DNA of 64,000 nucleotides, taken from contig CASECZ010000003.1 of NCBI GenBank assembly GCA_949286725.1, forward strand, positions 1 through 64,000. The letters run 5' to 3'. Position numbers and translations under genes: made by a program. The DNA is from an uncultured Clostridia bacterium (GTDB lineage Bacteria; Bacillota; Clostridia; Christensenellales; CAG-917). Position 1 is the first letter of the stretch, and every line of letters starts with the position of its first letter. This document shows positions 40,895 to 49,714 of the stretch, one piece after another. Below the pieces are notes generated by a model. That model had not been told where the DNA came from. It was given only the letters and a program-made list of their open reading frames with translations, and searched no databases.

Positions 40895-41131
40895 ATGAAC
40901 AACAATATTTTCGAGAAACTCAAAGCAATAGTCGTCAATCAGATCGGCATCGACGCCGACAACGTCAAACCCGAAAGCGACATAATTAAAGACCTCGGTT
41001 GCGACAGCCTCGACATCGTCGATATGCTGATGAGCGTCGAGGAGGAATTCGGCGTGACCATCGATGACAGCGACGTCAGCGAAATGAGAACCGTCCTCGA
41101 CGTCGTCAATTTCATCGAACAACACATTTAG
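40895..41131 (+). CDS. acpP: acyl carrier protein
   Basis: This 78-residue acidic protein has the phosphopantetheine attachment motif CDSLD, with Ser near residue 38, and helix pattern of bacterial ACPs. The residue before the motif Asp is Cys rather than the common Ala. AAGGAG precedes the ATG. It is next to a phosphopantetheinyl transferase, which could modify it. No fatty-acid synthesis gene is nearby, so it may be the housekeeping ACP or one dedicated to another pathway. Confidence 0.93.
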   Translation: MNNNIFEKLKAIVVNQIGIDADNVKPESDIIKDLGCDSLDIVDMLMSVEEEFGVTIDDSDVSEMRTVLDVVNFIEQHI

Positions 41132-41159
41132 TATTCGATGCCGAGGGCGCGCAATCGTC

Positions 41160-41187
41160 TTGAACCTTGCCTCCCTCGGCGTATTTT
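41160..41187 (+). promoter_or_regulatory. promoter predicted to give a leaderless mRNA
   Basis: TTGAAC (41160-41165) and TATTTT (41182-41187) are 16 bp apart. The predicted +1 is 41194, the A of the ABC ATPase start codon. No Shine-Dalgarno sequence is present. Confidence 0.6.
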
Positions 41188-41193
41188 CGATTT

Positions 41194-42132
41194 ATGGCCG
41201 AAAATTTCAACGGACCGATAATAACGGTCGAGAACCTCGTCAAAAACTACGGGGACGTTCTCGCCGTAAAAGGAATATCTTTCACCGTCGAACGCGGAGA
41301 ACTGTTTGCCTTTCTGGGGTTGAACGGCGCGGGCAAGAGTTCGACGATAAACGTGCTGTGCACCATTCTGAAAAAGACGTCGGGCAAAGTCACGGTGGAC
41401 GGCTTCGACCTCGACACGCAGGCGGACGGCATAAAGAACAATATCGGCATTGTGTTTCAGGGCTCCGTGCTCGACGACAGACTTACTGTGCGCGACAACC
41501 TTGCGGTGCGCGCATCTTTTTACGGTCTGCGCGGCAAAGCGTGGGCGCAACGTCTCGACGAGCTGACGCGGCTTTTCGAGCTGGACGACATTCTGAAACG
41601 TCCGTACGGGAAATTGTCGGGCGGTCAACGCCGCAGAGTGGACGTTGCACGCGGGCTCATCAACCGTCCGACCGTCCTTTTCCTCGATGAGCCGACGACG
41701 GGGCTCGACCCGCAGACGCGAAAACACGTGTGGGAAGTTTTGCACGACCTGCGCAAGCGCACGGGTATGACCGTGTTTCTTACCACGCACTATATGGAAG
41801 AGGCGGCGGACGCCGATACCGTGGTCATAATGGACGACGGCACCATTGTGGCACAGGGTACTCCCAACGAACTGAAAAACAGATACTCGGGCGACTACAT
41901 CAAACTGTACTGCCCGCAGTCGTTGCGCGTGAGTTCGGCGCTCGATTTCGAGGGCAGGGAGTATTCCTACGAGGGCGAATGTTACCGCATCAAGATGAAA
42001 AACACGTCCGAAGCGCGGGATTTCGTGCTTGCACACCCCGATTTTGCGGACGATTTCGAAGTCGTAAAAGGCGATATGGACGACGTTTTCCTGAAAGCGA
42101 CGGGAAAGAAACTTGAAGGAGGCGGCGTATGA
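41194..42132 (+). CDS. ABC-2-type exporter ATPase (DrrA/CcmA-like)
   Basis: This 312-residue ATPase has Walker A GLNGAGKSS, Q-loop at IGIVFQGSVLDDRLTV, signature LSGGQRRR, Walker B VLFLDEP and the switch His in TTHYMEEA. The pattern is that of the DrrA group (daunorubicin-resistance-type) with a C-terminal ~80-residue extension. The start chosen is the ATG at 41194; an in-frame ATG at 41167 lies within the promoter. It overlaps the permease by ATGA. Likely exports a lipid, peptide or drug. Confidence 0.92.
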   Translation: MAENFNGPIITVENLVKNYGDVLAVKGISFTVERGELFAFLGLNGAGKSSTINVLCTILKKTSGKVTVDGFDLDTQADGIKNNIGIVFQGSVLDDRLTVRDNLAVRASFYGLRGKAWAQRLDELTRLFELDDILKRPYGKLSGGQRRRVDVARGLINRPTVLFLDEPTTGLDPQTRKHVWEVLHDLRKRTGMTVFLTTHYMEEAADADTVVIMDDGTIVAQGTPNELKNRYSGDYIKLYCPQSLRVSSALDFEGREYSYEGECYRIKMKNTSEARDFVLAHPDFADDFEVVKGDMDDVFLKATGKKLEGGGV

Positions 42133-43124
42133 AATCTTTGAAAGAGCGGTTTGAAGACGATATGTTCGCACTCGGCAGCATAGTGAAACGCTGTCTGAAA
42201 ATGTTTCTGAAAGACGGAATGTCCGTGTTCTTTTCCTTGCTCGCTCCGCTCATCGTATTCCTGTTGTACGTTCTGTTCCTTGCGGATATTCAGGTCGACA
42301 CGGTGACTTCGGCGTTTCCCGAAGGGTTCGAGGCGTCCAAGACGCTGGTCAAATCCTTTGTCGACAATTGGATGGTGTCGGGCGTACTGGGTGTCGCCTG
42401 CATAACGGTATCGCTCAGCGCGAACAGCATTATGGTGCAGGACAAACAGCGCGGACAAATCCGCGACTGTCTTGCTTCTCCCGTGAAGCGCGGAGTGATA
42501 ACCGCGGCGTATTTCGTGTTCAACTTCGTCGTGACGGTCACGATATGCACCATTGTTTACGTCGTGTGTATTATATATCTCGCGGCGTCGGGAAGTTTCG
42601 CGATGACCGCTGCGGACGCATTTGCCGTGTTCGGCGTTCTGTTGTTCTCGGTGCTGTCCGCAACGCTCATAACCGTGTTCATCGCTTCGTTTTTCAGGAC
42701 GGAAGCGGCGCTCAGCGGATTTATAGGCGTACTCAGCGCGGCGATAGGCTTTCTCACCGGTGCATTTATGCCGCTCAGCATATTCCCGAAGGGCGTGCAA
42801 TACGTGTCGGAACTGCTCCCCGGCACTCATTCGTCGGGCATATTCCGCCATTTTCTTATGGGCGGTGCGCTGGACAACCTCGTCGCCACCGTGCCCGAAG
42901 CGGCGCAGGCGGGATTACGGTCGGGGCTGGAAGATGCGTTTTCCATGCAACTCGACTTCTTCGGCAAGACGATAGACATAGACGTCATGGCGATATACGT
43001 CGGCTTGCTCATCGTGGTTTTTGCAGTCGTCAACCTGACCGTCGGCACGAAATTGCTCGACCTTTCGGAAAGGAAACGGCTTGTCGCAAAGAAAAACAAA
43101 TCGGCGGGGAAAACTTCCGAATAA
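42129..43124 (+). CDS. ABC-2-type exporter permease
   Basis: This 331-residue membrane protein has six hydrophobic segments, a large extracytoplasmic loop after the first, and the ABC-2 core pattern GVITAAYFVFNFVVTVTICTIVY, ending in a Lys-rich tail. It is coupled to the ATPase gene by a 4-base overlap and should form the exporter with it. The substrate is unknown. A terminator follows at 43167. Confidence 0.9.
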   Translation: MKSLKERFEDDMFALGSIVKRCLKMFLKDGMSVFFSLLAPLIVFLLYVLFLADIQVDTVTSAFPEGFEASKTLVKSFVDNWMVSGVLGVACITVSLSANSIMVQDKQRGQIRDCLASPVKRGVITAAYFVFNFVVTVTICTIVYVVCIIYLAASGSFAMTAADAFAVFGVLLFSVLSATLITVFIASFFRTEAALSGFIGVLSAAIGFLTGAFMPLSIFPKGVQYVSELLPGTHSSGIFRHFLMGGALDNLVATVPEAAQAGLRSGLEDAFSMQLDFFGKTIDIDVMAIYVGLLIVVFAVVNLTVGTKLLDLSERKRLVAKKNKSAGKTSE

Positions 43125-43166
43125 TAATTTCAAACATCCGATAAGACAGGGGGAAAAGAGGGAACA

Positions 43167-43192
43167 AAACAACCGCCGTTCGGCGGTTGTTT
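43167..43192. terminator. bidirectional intrinsic terminator
   Basis: AAACAACCGCC-GTTC-GGCGGTTGTTT lies between the convergent exporter and leuB genes. Confidence 0.88.
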
Positions 43193-43246
43193 CGTTGTTT
43201 TGAATTTCGGGAATCGGTGTTGGTTAATGCGTGTGACGGGCTGAGG

Positions 43247-44299
43247 CTATATGCGCGCCACTATTTCGTCCGTCAATGCGCGCGTGCCGAGCGTGCCGCC
43301 TATATCGCGCGTGCCGAGCCCTGCGTCCAGCGTTCTCGCCACCGCAGTTTCCACGGCGTCAGCTTCGTCCGCAAGGTCGAAGGAAAGGCGTAGCATCATT
43401 GCCGCCGACAGTATCGTGCCGACGGGGTTTGCCACGTCGAGCCCCGCAAGAGAGGGTGCGGACCCGTGAATTGCCTCGTACATTCCCACCGCGGTCGCGC
43501 CGAGCGATGCGGAGGGCATAACGCCGATGCTGCCCACGATTGCGGCGGTGAGGTCGGAGAGTATGTCGCCGAACATATTGGACGTCAGGATGACGTCGAA
43601 CTGCGACGGGTTCAACGCAAGTTGCATCGCCGCATTGTCCACGTACATCATATCCAGCCGCACGGACGGGTAGTCCTCGTTTATGTCCGTGACGACTTTG
43701 CGCCACAGTTTGGAGGAGGTCAGCACGTTTGCCTTGTCGACGAGGCATACGGTATGGCGGCGTTTCTCGGCAAGTTCGAAAGCAATGCGCGCCACGCGTT
43801 CGATTTCGATTTCGGAGTAGCACTCCGTGTCGAAAGCCTCGCGTCCCGTCTTGCCGTTGCGGTAGCCACGTTCGCCGAAATAGATACCGCCCGTAAGTTC
43901 GCGCACGGTGACAAGGTCTATGCCTTTTGCCACGATTTCGTCTTTGAGAGAGGACGCGCCCGCAAGCGACGGAAAGAGTTTTGCGGGGCGGAGATTGGCG
44001 TACAACCCCAGTTCCTTGCGTATCCCGAGCAGAGCGGCTTCGGGACGGACGGGGGCGTTGTCCCACTTGTCGCCGCCTACCGCACCCAAAAGAACCGCGT
44101 CCGCCTTATGCGCCGCGGCAACTGTTTCGGCGGGCAGGGGATTGCCCGTCGCGTCGATGGCGCAGCCTCCGATGAGCGCGTCGGAAAAGACGAATTCGTG
44201 TCCGAATTTTTCCGCCACGCGCGCTAGAACGCGTTTTGCCGACGCCACGATTTCGGGGCCTATTCCGTCGCCCGCAAGAGCAAGAATTTCAGCCTTCAT
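43247..44299 (-). CDS. leuB: 3-isopropylmalate dehydrogenase
   Basis: This 350-residue enzyme oxidises and decarboxylates 3-isopropylmalate in leucine synthesis. Diagnostic stretches are LAGDGIGPEIVASA at the start, the substrate-specificity helix region LLGIRKELGLYANLRPAK, RELTGGIYFGERG, and the late VVYEPVHGSAP-like YEAIHGSAP with N-P-V-G-T. It is the last gene of ilvB-ilvN-leuA-cimA-leuC-leuD-leuB and overlaps leuD by 11 bases. It may also act on citramalate-derived 3-methylmalate for isoleucine. Confidence 0.95.
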   Translation of the reverse strand: MKAEILALAGDGIGPEIVASAKRVLARVAEKFGHEFVFSDALIGGCAIDATGNPLPAETVAAAHKADAVLLGAVGGDKWDNAPVRPEAALLGIRKELGLYANLRPAKLFPSLAGASSLKDEIVAKGIDLVTVRELTGGIYFGERGYRNGKTGREAFDTECYSEIEIERVARIAFELAEKRRHTVCLVDKANVLTSSKLWRKVVTDINEDYPSVRLDMMYVDNAAMQLALNPSQFDVILTSNMFGDILSDLTAAIVGSIGVMPSASLGATAVGMYEAIHGSAPSLAGLDVANPVGTILSAAMMLRLSFDLADEADAVETAVARTLDAGLGTRDIGGTLGTRALTDEIVARI

Positions 44300-44774
44300 T
44301 TTTCTTTACCGCCTCCATGAGTCCGCCGCTTTCGAGAATGTTTTTAACATAGTCGTCGATGGGCGGCAGGTCGTACGATTTGCCCGTCGTGATATCCTTG
44401 ATTTTGCCATTTTCGACACTTAAAACATCGTTTTTGGCTATTTCATCTGCCATTTGCGCACTTTCGACCGTCAACAGTCCTATGTTGACGGCGTTGCGGA
44501 AAAATATTCTCGCAAAGCTTTTTGCGATGACGAGCGACACTCCCGACGCCTTGATCGCAAGCGGTGCGTGCTCGCGGCTGGAACCGCTGCCGAAGTTGAA
44601 CCCGCCCACGATGACGTCGCCCGGTTTTACGTTCTTTGCGAAGTCGGGGTCGATGTCCTCCATCGCGTGGGCTCGCAGATTTTCCGCGCTTGCGTCGTTG
44701 AGATATCTTGCGGGAATGATGACGTCCGTGTTGACGTTGTCGCCGTATTTGAAAACTTTTCCTGTCGTGTTCAT
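44289..44774 (-). CDS. leuD: 3-isopropylmalate dehydratase small subunit
   Basis: This 161-residue swivel-domain subunit partners LeuC in the isomerisation of 2- to 3-isopropylmalate. Motifs are YGDNVNTDVIIPARYL, NFGSGSSREHAP and ARIFFRNAVNIGL. Length is typical of the archaeal/clostridial type. The start is the ATG preceded by GAGGTG; the longer frame reads back into leuC. It lies 7 bases after leuC. Confidence 0.95.
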   Translation of the reverse strand: MNTTGKVFKYGDNVNTDVIIPARYLNDASAENLRAHAMEDIDPDFAKNVKPGDVIVGGFNFGSGSSREHAPLAIKASGVSLVIAKSFARIFFRNAVNIGLLTVESAQMADEIAKNDVLSVENGKIKDITTGKSYDLPPIDDYVKNILESGGLMEAVKKNEG

Positions 44775-44781
44775 ATGCACC

Positions 44782-46047
44782 TCACAGGTCCTGCGGGCAG
44801 GCGAGTTTGCCTGCAATCGCACTTGCCGCCGCAACGTACGGAGAGGCAAGATAAATTTCCGACGTGACGTCGCCCATTCTGCCCACAAAGTTGCGGTTGG
44901 TGGTGGCGACGGCGCGTTCGCCGTGTGCGAGAATTCCCATATACCCGCCGAGGCAGGGACCGCAGGTCGGGGTGGATATCACCGCGCCGCTGTCGAGGAA
45001 TATCCCGAAAAGTCCTTCGTCCATACATTGACGGTAAACTTCCATCGTGGCGGGAATGATTATGCAACGCACGCCGTCGGCAACCTTTTTGCCTTTCAGT
45101 ACTTCCGCCGCCGCACGCATATCCGAAATTCTGCCGTTGGTGCAACTGCCGATGACGACTTGCTGTATTGTCAAGTCGTCGGGGATATCCTTTCCGAAAG
45201 AACGCACATTCGAGGGCAGATGCGGAAACGCAACGGTGGGGGTGATTGAGTCGAGGTCGAGGACGATTTCGCGCTCGTATTCCGCGTCGTCGTCGGGCAG
45301 TATTACGTCGCTCGGCGAAAACTTCACCCCGTGTGCGTTCAGGTATTTCGCCGCCGCTCCGTCGATGGGGAAGAAGGCGTTTTTCGCGCCGCATTCGATT
45401 GCCATATTGGCAATCGTAAGCCTGTCTTCCACGGAAAGTGCGGAAACGTTGCCGAAAAATTCCAGGGATTTATAAGTCGCGCCGTCCACGCCTAACATTC
45501 CAATCAGAGTGAGCACGGCGTCCTTGCCCGTGACGTATTTGCCGAGTTTGCCGCGCAAGGTGACTTTGATTGCCGCGGGCACCTTGAACCACAGTTTGTC
45601 GGTGAGCATTGCCGCCGCCATATCCGTCGAGCCTATGCCCGTCGAGAAACAGCCGAGCGCGCCGTACGTGCAGGTGTGACTGTCCGCGCCTATCATAAGA
45701 GAGGCGGGGCGCACCAGCCCCTGTTCGGGCAACAATGCGTGTTCCACGCCCATCTTGCCGACGTCGTAGAAATGAATTATGCCTTGTTCCGCCGCGAAGT
45801 CGCGCACGGTTTTGCATTGTTCGGCGGATTTTATGTCCTTTGCGGGCACGAAATGGTCGAGCACGAGTACGATTTTGTCGGGGCTTTTGACCCTGTCGCC
45901 CGCCTTTTTCATCTCTTTTACGGCGACGGGCGCGGTGATGTCGTTGCCGAGAATTACGTCGACTTCGGCGGTTATGAGTTCGCCTGCGCGCACAGTTTCG
46001 CGTCCGGCGTGAGCGGCGAGGATTTTCTGTGTTGCCGTCATATTCAT
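44782..46047 (-). CDS. leuC: 3-isopropylmalate dehydratase large subunit
   Basis: This 421-residue aconitase-family subunit carries the [4Fe-4S] cluster. The three ligand cysteines are at VIGSCTNGRI and the late TCGPCLGG. GADSHTCTYGALGCF and DHFVPAKDIKSAEQ are other hallmarks. GGAGG is 7 bases upstream of the ATG. With LeuD it probably also converts citramalate to 3-methylmalate, serving isoleucine through CimA. Confidence 0.96.
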   Translation of the reverse strand: MNMTATQKILAAHAGRETVRAGELITAEVDVILGNDITAPVAVKEMKKAGDRVKSPDKIVLVLDHFVPAKDIKSAEQCKTVRDFAAEQGIIHFYDVGKMGVEHALLPEQGLVRPASLMIGADSHTCTYGALGCFSTGIGSTDMAAAMLTDKLWFKVPAAIKVTLRGKLGKYVTGKDAVLTLIGMLGVDGATYKSLEFFGNVSALSVEDRLTIANMAIECGAKNAFFPIDGAAAKYLNAHGVKFSPSDVILPDDDAEYEREIVLDLDSITPTVAFPHLPSNVRSFGKDIPDDLTIQQVVIGSCTNGRISDMRAAAEVLKGKKVADGVRCIIIPATMEVYRQCMDEGLFGIFLDSGAVISTPTCGPCLGGYMGILAHGERAVATTNRNFVGRMGDVTSEIYLASPYVAAASAIAGKLACPQDL

Positions 46048-46061
46048 AGGCTTGCCTCCGA

Positions 46062-47603
46062 TTAAACGATTTTGCCCTGTCCCGTGAGCTTGTACTCAAA
46101 ACTGTCGGTAAGCGCCGACCAGCTGGCTTCGATTATGTCCGTGGACACGCCGACCGTCGTCCAGGTGTCCTTCTTGTCGGACGACGTGATGAGAACCCTG
46201 ACCATTGCGCCCGTTGCGCTGGAACTGTCGACGACACGGACTTTGTAGTCCACGAGGGCGACTTCGGCAATCTGCGGGTAGTGGCGTATGAGCGCGCCGC
46301 GCAACGCCTTGTCGAGGGCGTTGACGGGACCGTTGCCGTTTTCCGTCACTGTGGTGACGCGCCCCTTGACGCGAATACTGACTTCGGCGGTGTTGGTGCC
46401 GTCGGGTTTGGTGGCTTTTATGCAGTAGTTTTCGAGTTCGAAAGAGGGTTTGAAGGAACCCATCATTCTTTCTGCGAGCAGAACGAAACTGCCGTCCGCA
46501 CCCTCGAACTGATATCCCTTCATCTCCAACAACTTGACCATATCGAGGATTTCTTTGGTCTTGGGATTGGCTTTGTCGAGACTGGGGAAGAGATTTTCCA
46601 GTTTTTTTGCAACCGCGCTTCTGCCCGCCACTTCGCTCAGCAGAATTCTGTCCTTGTTGCCCACGACGGAGGGACAGACATGCTCGAACGTCCGCGGGTC
46701 TTTGAGAACTGCGTCGGAGTGCATTCCCGCTTTGTGAGAAAACGCCGCCGCGCCGACGTAGGGCATCGACGGGTCGAGGTTGAGATTGCTGATTTCCGCA
46801 ATGGCGTGCGCCGTGGACGTGAGTGCGGAGAGGTTCACCGTCTCTTCGACGTAGTCTTTGAGTATCAGGTCGGCGATGATGGTGGAGAGGTTTGCGTTGC
46901 CGCACCTCTCGCCGAAACCGAGAAAAGTTCCTTGAACGTGTCGCGCGCCCGCGTTCACGCCCATCAGTGTGGACGCGACCGCCGTGCCCGTGTCGTTGTG
47001 CAGATGAACGCCGATTGTGGCTTCGGGGAACTTTTCCGCCACGACCTTTGTCACATTGTAGACCTTGAAGGGCGAAGTGCCGCCGTTGGTGTCGCAAAGA
47101 ACGAGGGTATCCGCGCCCGACATATACGCCGCGGACAGTGCGGTGAGCGCGTATTTGGGATCTTCGGCGTATCCGTCGTAGAAGTGTTCTGCGTCGAATA
47201 TTACGCGCTTGCCGTGCGCTTTCAAAAAGCCCACGCTTTCGCTTATCATATTGAGGTTTTCTTCGGGCGTGACGCCGAGCACCTCTTTTACGTGCAGAAC
47301 GCTTGCCTTGCCGAAAATGCAAACGGTGGGAGTGTCCGCTTCCATCAGTTTGAGAAGACCCGCGTCGGCGTAAGCCGCCGTATCGCGGTGACGCGTGGAG
47401 CCGAACGCCACGAGTTTGGGGCTTTTGCACTCGGCAAAGAACTCCGTGTCCTTGGGATTGGACGCGGGGTCGCCGCCTTCGACGAGGTCGATGCCGAAGT
47501 TGTCGAGCAAACCGAAAATCTGCTTTTTGTCGGTGACGGAAAAGCTGATGCCTTCCGCCTGCGCGCCGTCGCGCAGAGTAGTGTCGTAGAATTCGATTTT
47601 CAT
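46062..47603 (-). CDS. cimA: (R)-citramalate synthase
   Basis: This 513-residue HMGL-like enzyme condenses pyruvate with acetyl-CoA to citramalate, a threonine-independent start to isoleucine. It belongs to the DUF/CimA-type 2-isopropylmalate synthase branch: TTLRDGAQAEGISFSVTDK, LVEGGDPASNPKD, EHFYDGYAEDPKYAL, HLHNDTGTAVA, and the C-terminal LeuA dimer/allosteric domain from about 380. The Gln-Ala-Glu after RDGA differs from the RDGEQSPG of the neighbouring LeuA, as expected for CimA. It lies one base from leuA, so both are translated from the same message. Confidence 0.93.
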   Translation of the reverse strand: MKIEFYDTTLRDGAQAEGISFSVTDKKQIFGLLDNFGIDLVEGGDPASNPKDTEFFAECKSPKLVAFGSTRHRDTAAYADAGLLKLMEADTPTVCIFGKASVLHVKEVLGVTPEENLNMISESVGFLKAHGKRVIFDAEHFYDGYAEDPKYALTALSAAYMSGADTLVLCDTNGGTSPFKVYNVTKVVAEKFPEATIGVHLHNDTGTAVASTLMGVNAGARHVQGTFLGFGERCGNANLSTIIADLILKDYVEETVNLSALTSTAHAIAEISNLNLDPSMPYVGAAAFSHKAGMHSDAVLKDPRTFEHVCPSVVGNKDRILLSEVAGRSAVAKKLENLFPSLDKANPKTKEILDMVKLLEMKGYQFEGADGSFVLLAERMMGSFKPSFELENYCIKATKPDGTNTAEVSIRVKGRVTTVTENGNGPVNALDKALRGALIRHYPQIAEVALVDYKVRVVDSSSATGAMVRVLITSSDKKDTWTTVGVSTDIIEASWSALTDSFEYKLTGQGKIV

Positions 47604-47604
47604 A

Positions 47605-49131
47605 TCAGTCTTCCTGCAACAGCTTGTTGGTGGCGTTTACGTACGCGATGAGCGAGGCTTCCAGAACGTCGGTGGAAAGACCTTTGCCCGTCATCATTTT
47701 GCCCGTATCGGCGGAGATGAGTTTGACGGTGGCTTCGCCGAGTGCATCCTTGCCTTCGGAGACCGAGTGCAACTGGTAGTCGACCAGTTTGAAGTTCTGC
47801 CCCGTGAGCGAGTTGATGGCTTTGAACCCCGCGTCGACAGGTCCGTCGCCCGTCATGCGGTCGGTGTGTATCATACCGTCTGCTTCCAGCGAAATGTTGG
47901 CGGAAGCGGAGTTCTTGTAGGCGGTGACCTCGTAGTCTTTGAGGGTATAGAGCCTTTTTATTTTACGTCTGAACGCACCCGCGAGCAGGGCGTCCACGTC
48001 GCTGCGCGTAATCTCCTTTTTGCGGTCGGCAAGTTCCTTGTATTTGGGGAAATAGAAGTCAATCTGTTCCTTCGTGAGTGAATAGCCCATTTCGGCAAGA
48101 AGTTCCCCAAACGCATGTTTACCGCTGTGTTTGCCGAGGAAAAGTGCGTTTTCGGGCACTCCGATATCTTTCGGGCTCATAATTTCGTAGGTGGCTTTGT
48201 TTGCCATCACGCCGTGCTGGTGTATGCCCGATTCGTGTACGAACGCGTTTTTGCCGACTATTGCCTTGTTGGGGGGAAGCTTTATACCGACAATGCCGCT
48301 GACCAGTTTCGAGGTGTTGAAAATGCGTTGCGTGACTATGTCGGTGTACATTCCGAAATGTTCGGCGCGCGTCTTTATCGCCATAACGATTTCTTCCATT
48401 GCGGCGTTGCCCGCGCGCTCGCCGATGCCGTTTATCGTGCACTCTATCTGATTAGCGCCCGCCTCTGCCGCGGCAAGCGAGTTCGCAACCGCCATACCGA
48501 GGTCGTTGTGACAGTGCACGGAAATGTTGACATTGTCAATGCCGCGCACGTTGGCTTTGAGATAACGTATGATTTCGCCCATTTCGGCGGGCGTTGCGTA
48601 ACCCACCGTGTCGGGAATGTTGAGCGTCGTCGCGCCTGCGTCGATTGCAGTTTGTGCCGCGCGCGCAAGAAAATCGTGCGGGGTGCGCGTCGCGTCCTCG
48701 AAGGAAAACTCCACGTCGTCGACGAGAGTGCGTGCGTACTCGGTGTGCGTCTTTATCATATTGATTGCCGTTTCGGGGTCGATGCGCAGCTTGTATTCGA
48801 GGTGCACGGGCGAGGTTGCGATGAACACGTGCAGTCTGGGGTGCACGGCGTTTTTGACCGCCTCGTATCCGCAGTCGATATCCTCTTTGCGGCAACGGCA
48901 AAGCGCGGCGACGGTGCAGCGTTTCATCAATCCCGCGATTTCGCGCACGGCTTTGAGTTCGCCTTCGCTCGCGGCGGGAAAGCCCGCCTCGATGACGTCC
49001 ACGCCCAAAGCTTCGAGGGCTTCGGCGACGTCCAGTTTTTCGTTGAGGTGCATACTGCAACCCGGCGACTGTTCGCCGTCGCGCAGAGTCGTGTCGAATA
49101 TTATGATTTTTCTGTTGTTAGTGTTTTCCAT
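47605..49131 (-). CDS. leuA: 2-isopropylmalate synthase
   Basis: This 508-residue enzyme condenses 2-ketoisovalerate with acetyl-CoA, the first committed step to leucine. It has TTLRDGEQSPGCSMHLNEK, EAGFPAASEGE, SVHCHNDLGMAVANSLAA and GIGERAGNAAMEEIV. The regulatory domain (about 390-505) with YQLHSVSEGKDALGEATVKL should bind leucine. Full length for the family. No T-box or leader peptide is seen upstream within the operon. Confidence 0.96.
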   Translation of the reverse strand: MENTNNRKIIIFDTTLRDGEQSPGCSMHLNEKLDVAEALEALGVDVIEAGFPAASEGELKAVREIAGLMKRCTVAALCRCRKEDIDCGYEAVKNAVHPRLHVFIATSPVHLEYKLRIDPETAINMIKTHTEYARTLVDDVEFSFEDATRTPHDFLARAAQTAIDAGATTLNIPDTVGYATPAEMGEIIRYLKANVRGIDNVNISVHCHNDLGMAVANSLAAAEAGANQIECTINGIGERAGNAAMEEIVMAIKTRAEHFGMYTDIVTQRIFNTSKLVSGIVGIKLPPNKAIVGKNAFVHESGIHQHGVMANKATYEIMSPKDIGVPENALFLGKHSGKHAFGELLAEMGYSLTKEQIDFYFPKYKELADRKKEITRSDVDALLAGAFRRKIKRLYTLKDYEVTAYKNSASANISLEADGMIHTDRMTGDGPVDAGFKAINSLTGQNFKLVDYQLHSVSEGKDALGEATVKLISADTGKMMTGKGLSTDVLEASLIAYVNATNKLLQED

Positions 49132-49195
49132 ATCCTTTGCGTCCGACGGTGTCCGTCGGCTGAAACAGTTTAAGACAAAACGGTGATTCGGGGCG

Positions 49196-49705
49196 TCAGA
49201 TTGTCTTTGCCATAATCGTGCCGCCGCGTTCCAGGGCAGCGCCGCCCGTTCTTGCGATTTCGAGAATTTCGTAAGACGACAGCGTCTTGACGAAGTTGTC
49301 CACCTTGTCCGTCGACCCCGTAAGTTCCAACATCATATTGTCGGGGTTTACGTCGATAGCTTTCGCGCCGAACAGCGCGCACAAATCGACAATCTGACTG
49401 CGAGTCGCGCCGTCAACGGCGATTTTGATGAGCAACAGTTCGCGGAACGCCACTTCCTTGCCGTCAAAGCCCATAACCTTGACGACGTCTTCCTGCTTTT
49501 CGAGTTGGGCGACAATCTGACGAATGGTGTTGGGCGTGGCGGTGACCGTAATCGTCATACGCGAGTAACGCTCGTCTTCCGTCGCGCACACGGTCAGTCC
49601 GTCGATGTTGTAGCCGCGGCGGGAGAACAAGCCCGCAATGCGCGACAGCACGCCGGGCTGGTTGTTGACAAGAATGGAGATGATTTGTCTGTTTACGTTT
49701 TCCAT
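49196..49705 (-). CDS. ilvN: acetolactate synthase small (regulatory) subunit
   Basis: This 169-residue protein has the N-terminal ACT domain of IlvN/IlvH (ISILVNNQPGVLSRIAGLFSRRGYNI...LTV) and the conserved C-terminal domain. It binds valine or other branched amino acids and controls IlvB. The ATG at 49705 is chosen, with AGGTG upstream; a GTG two codons earlier is possible. It follows ilvB by 9 bases. Confidence 0.94.
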   Translation of the reverse strand: MENVNRQIISILVNNQPGVLSRIAGLFSRRGYNIDGLTVCATEDERYSRMTITVTATPNTIRQIVAQLEKQEDVVKVMGFDGKEVAFRELLLIKIAVDGATRSQIVDLCALFGAKAIDVNPDNMMLELTGSTDKVDNFVKTLSSYEILEIARTGGAALERGGTIMAKTI

Positions 49706-49714
49706 ATTCACCTG

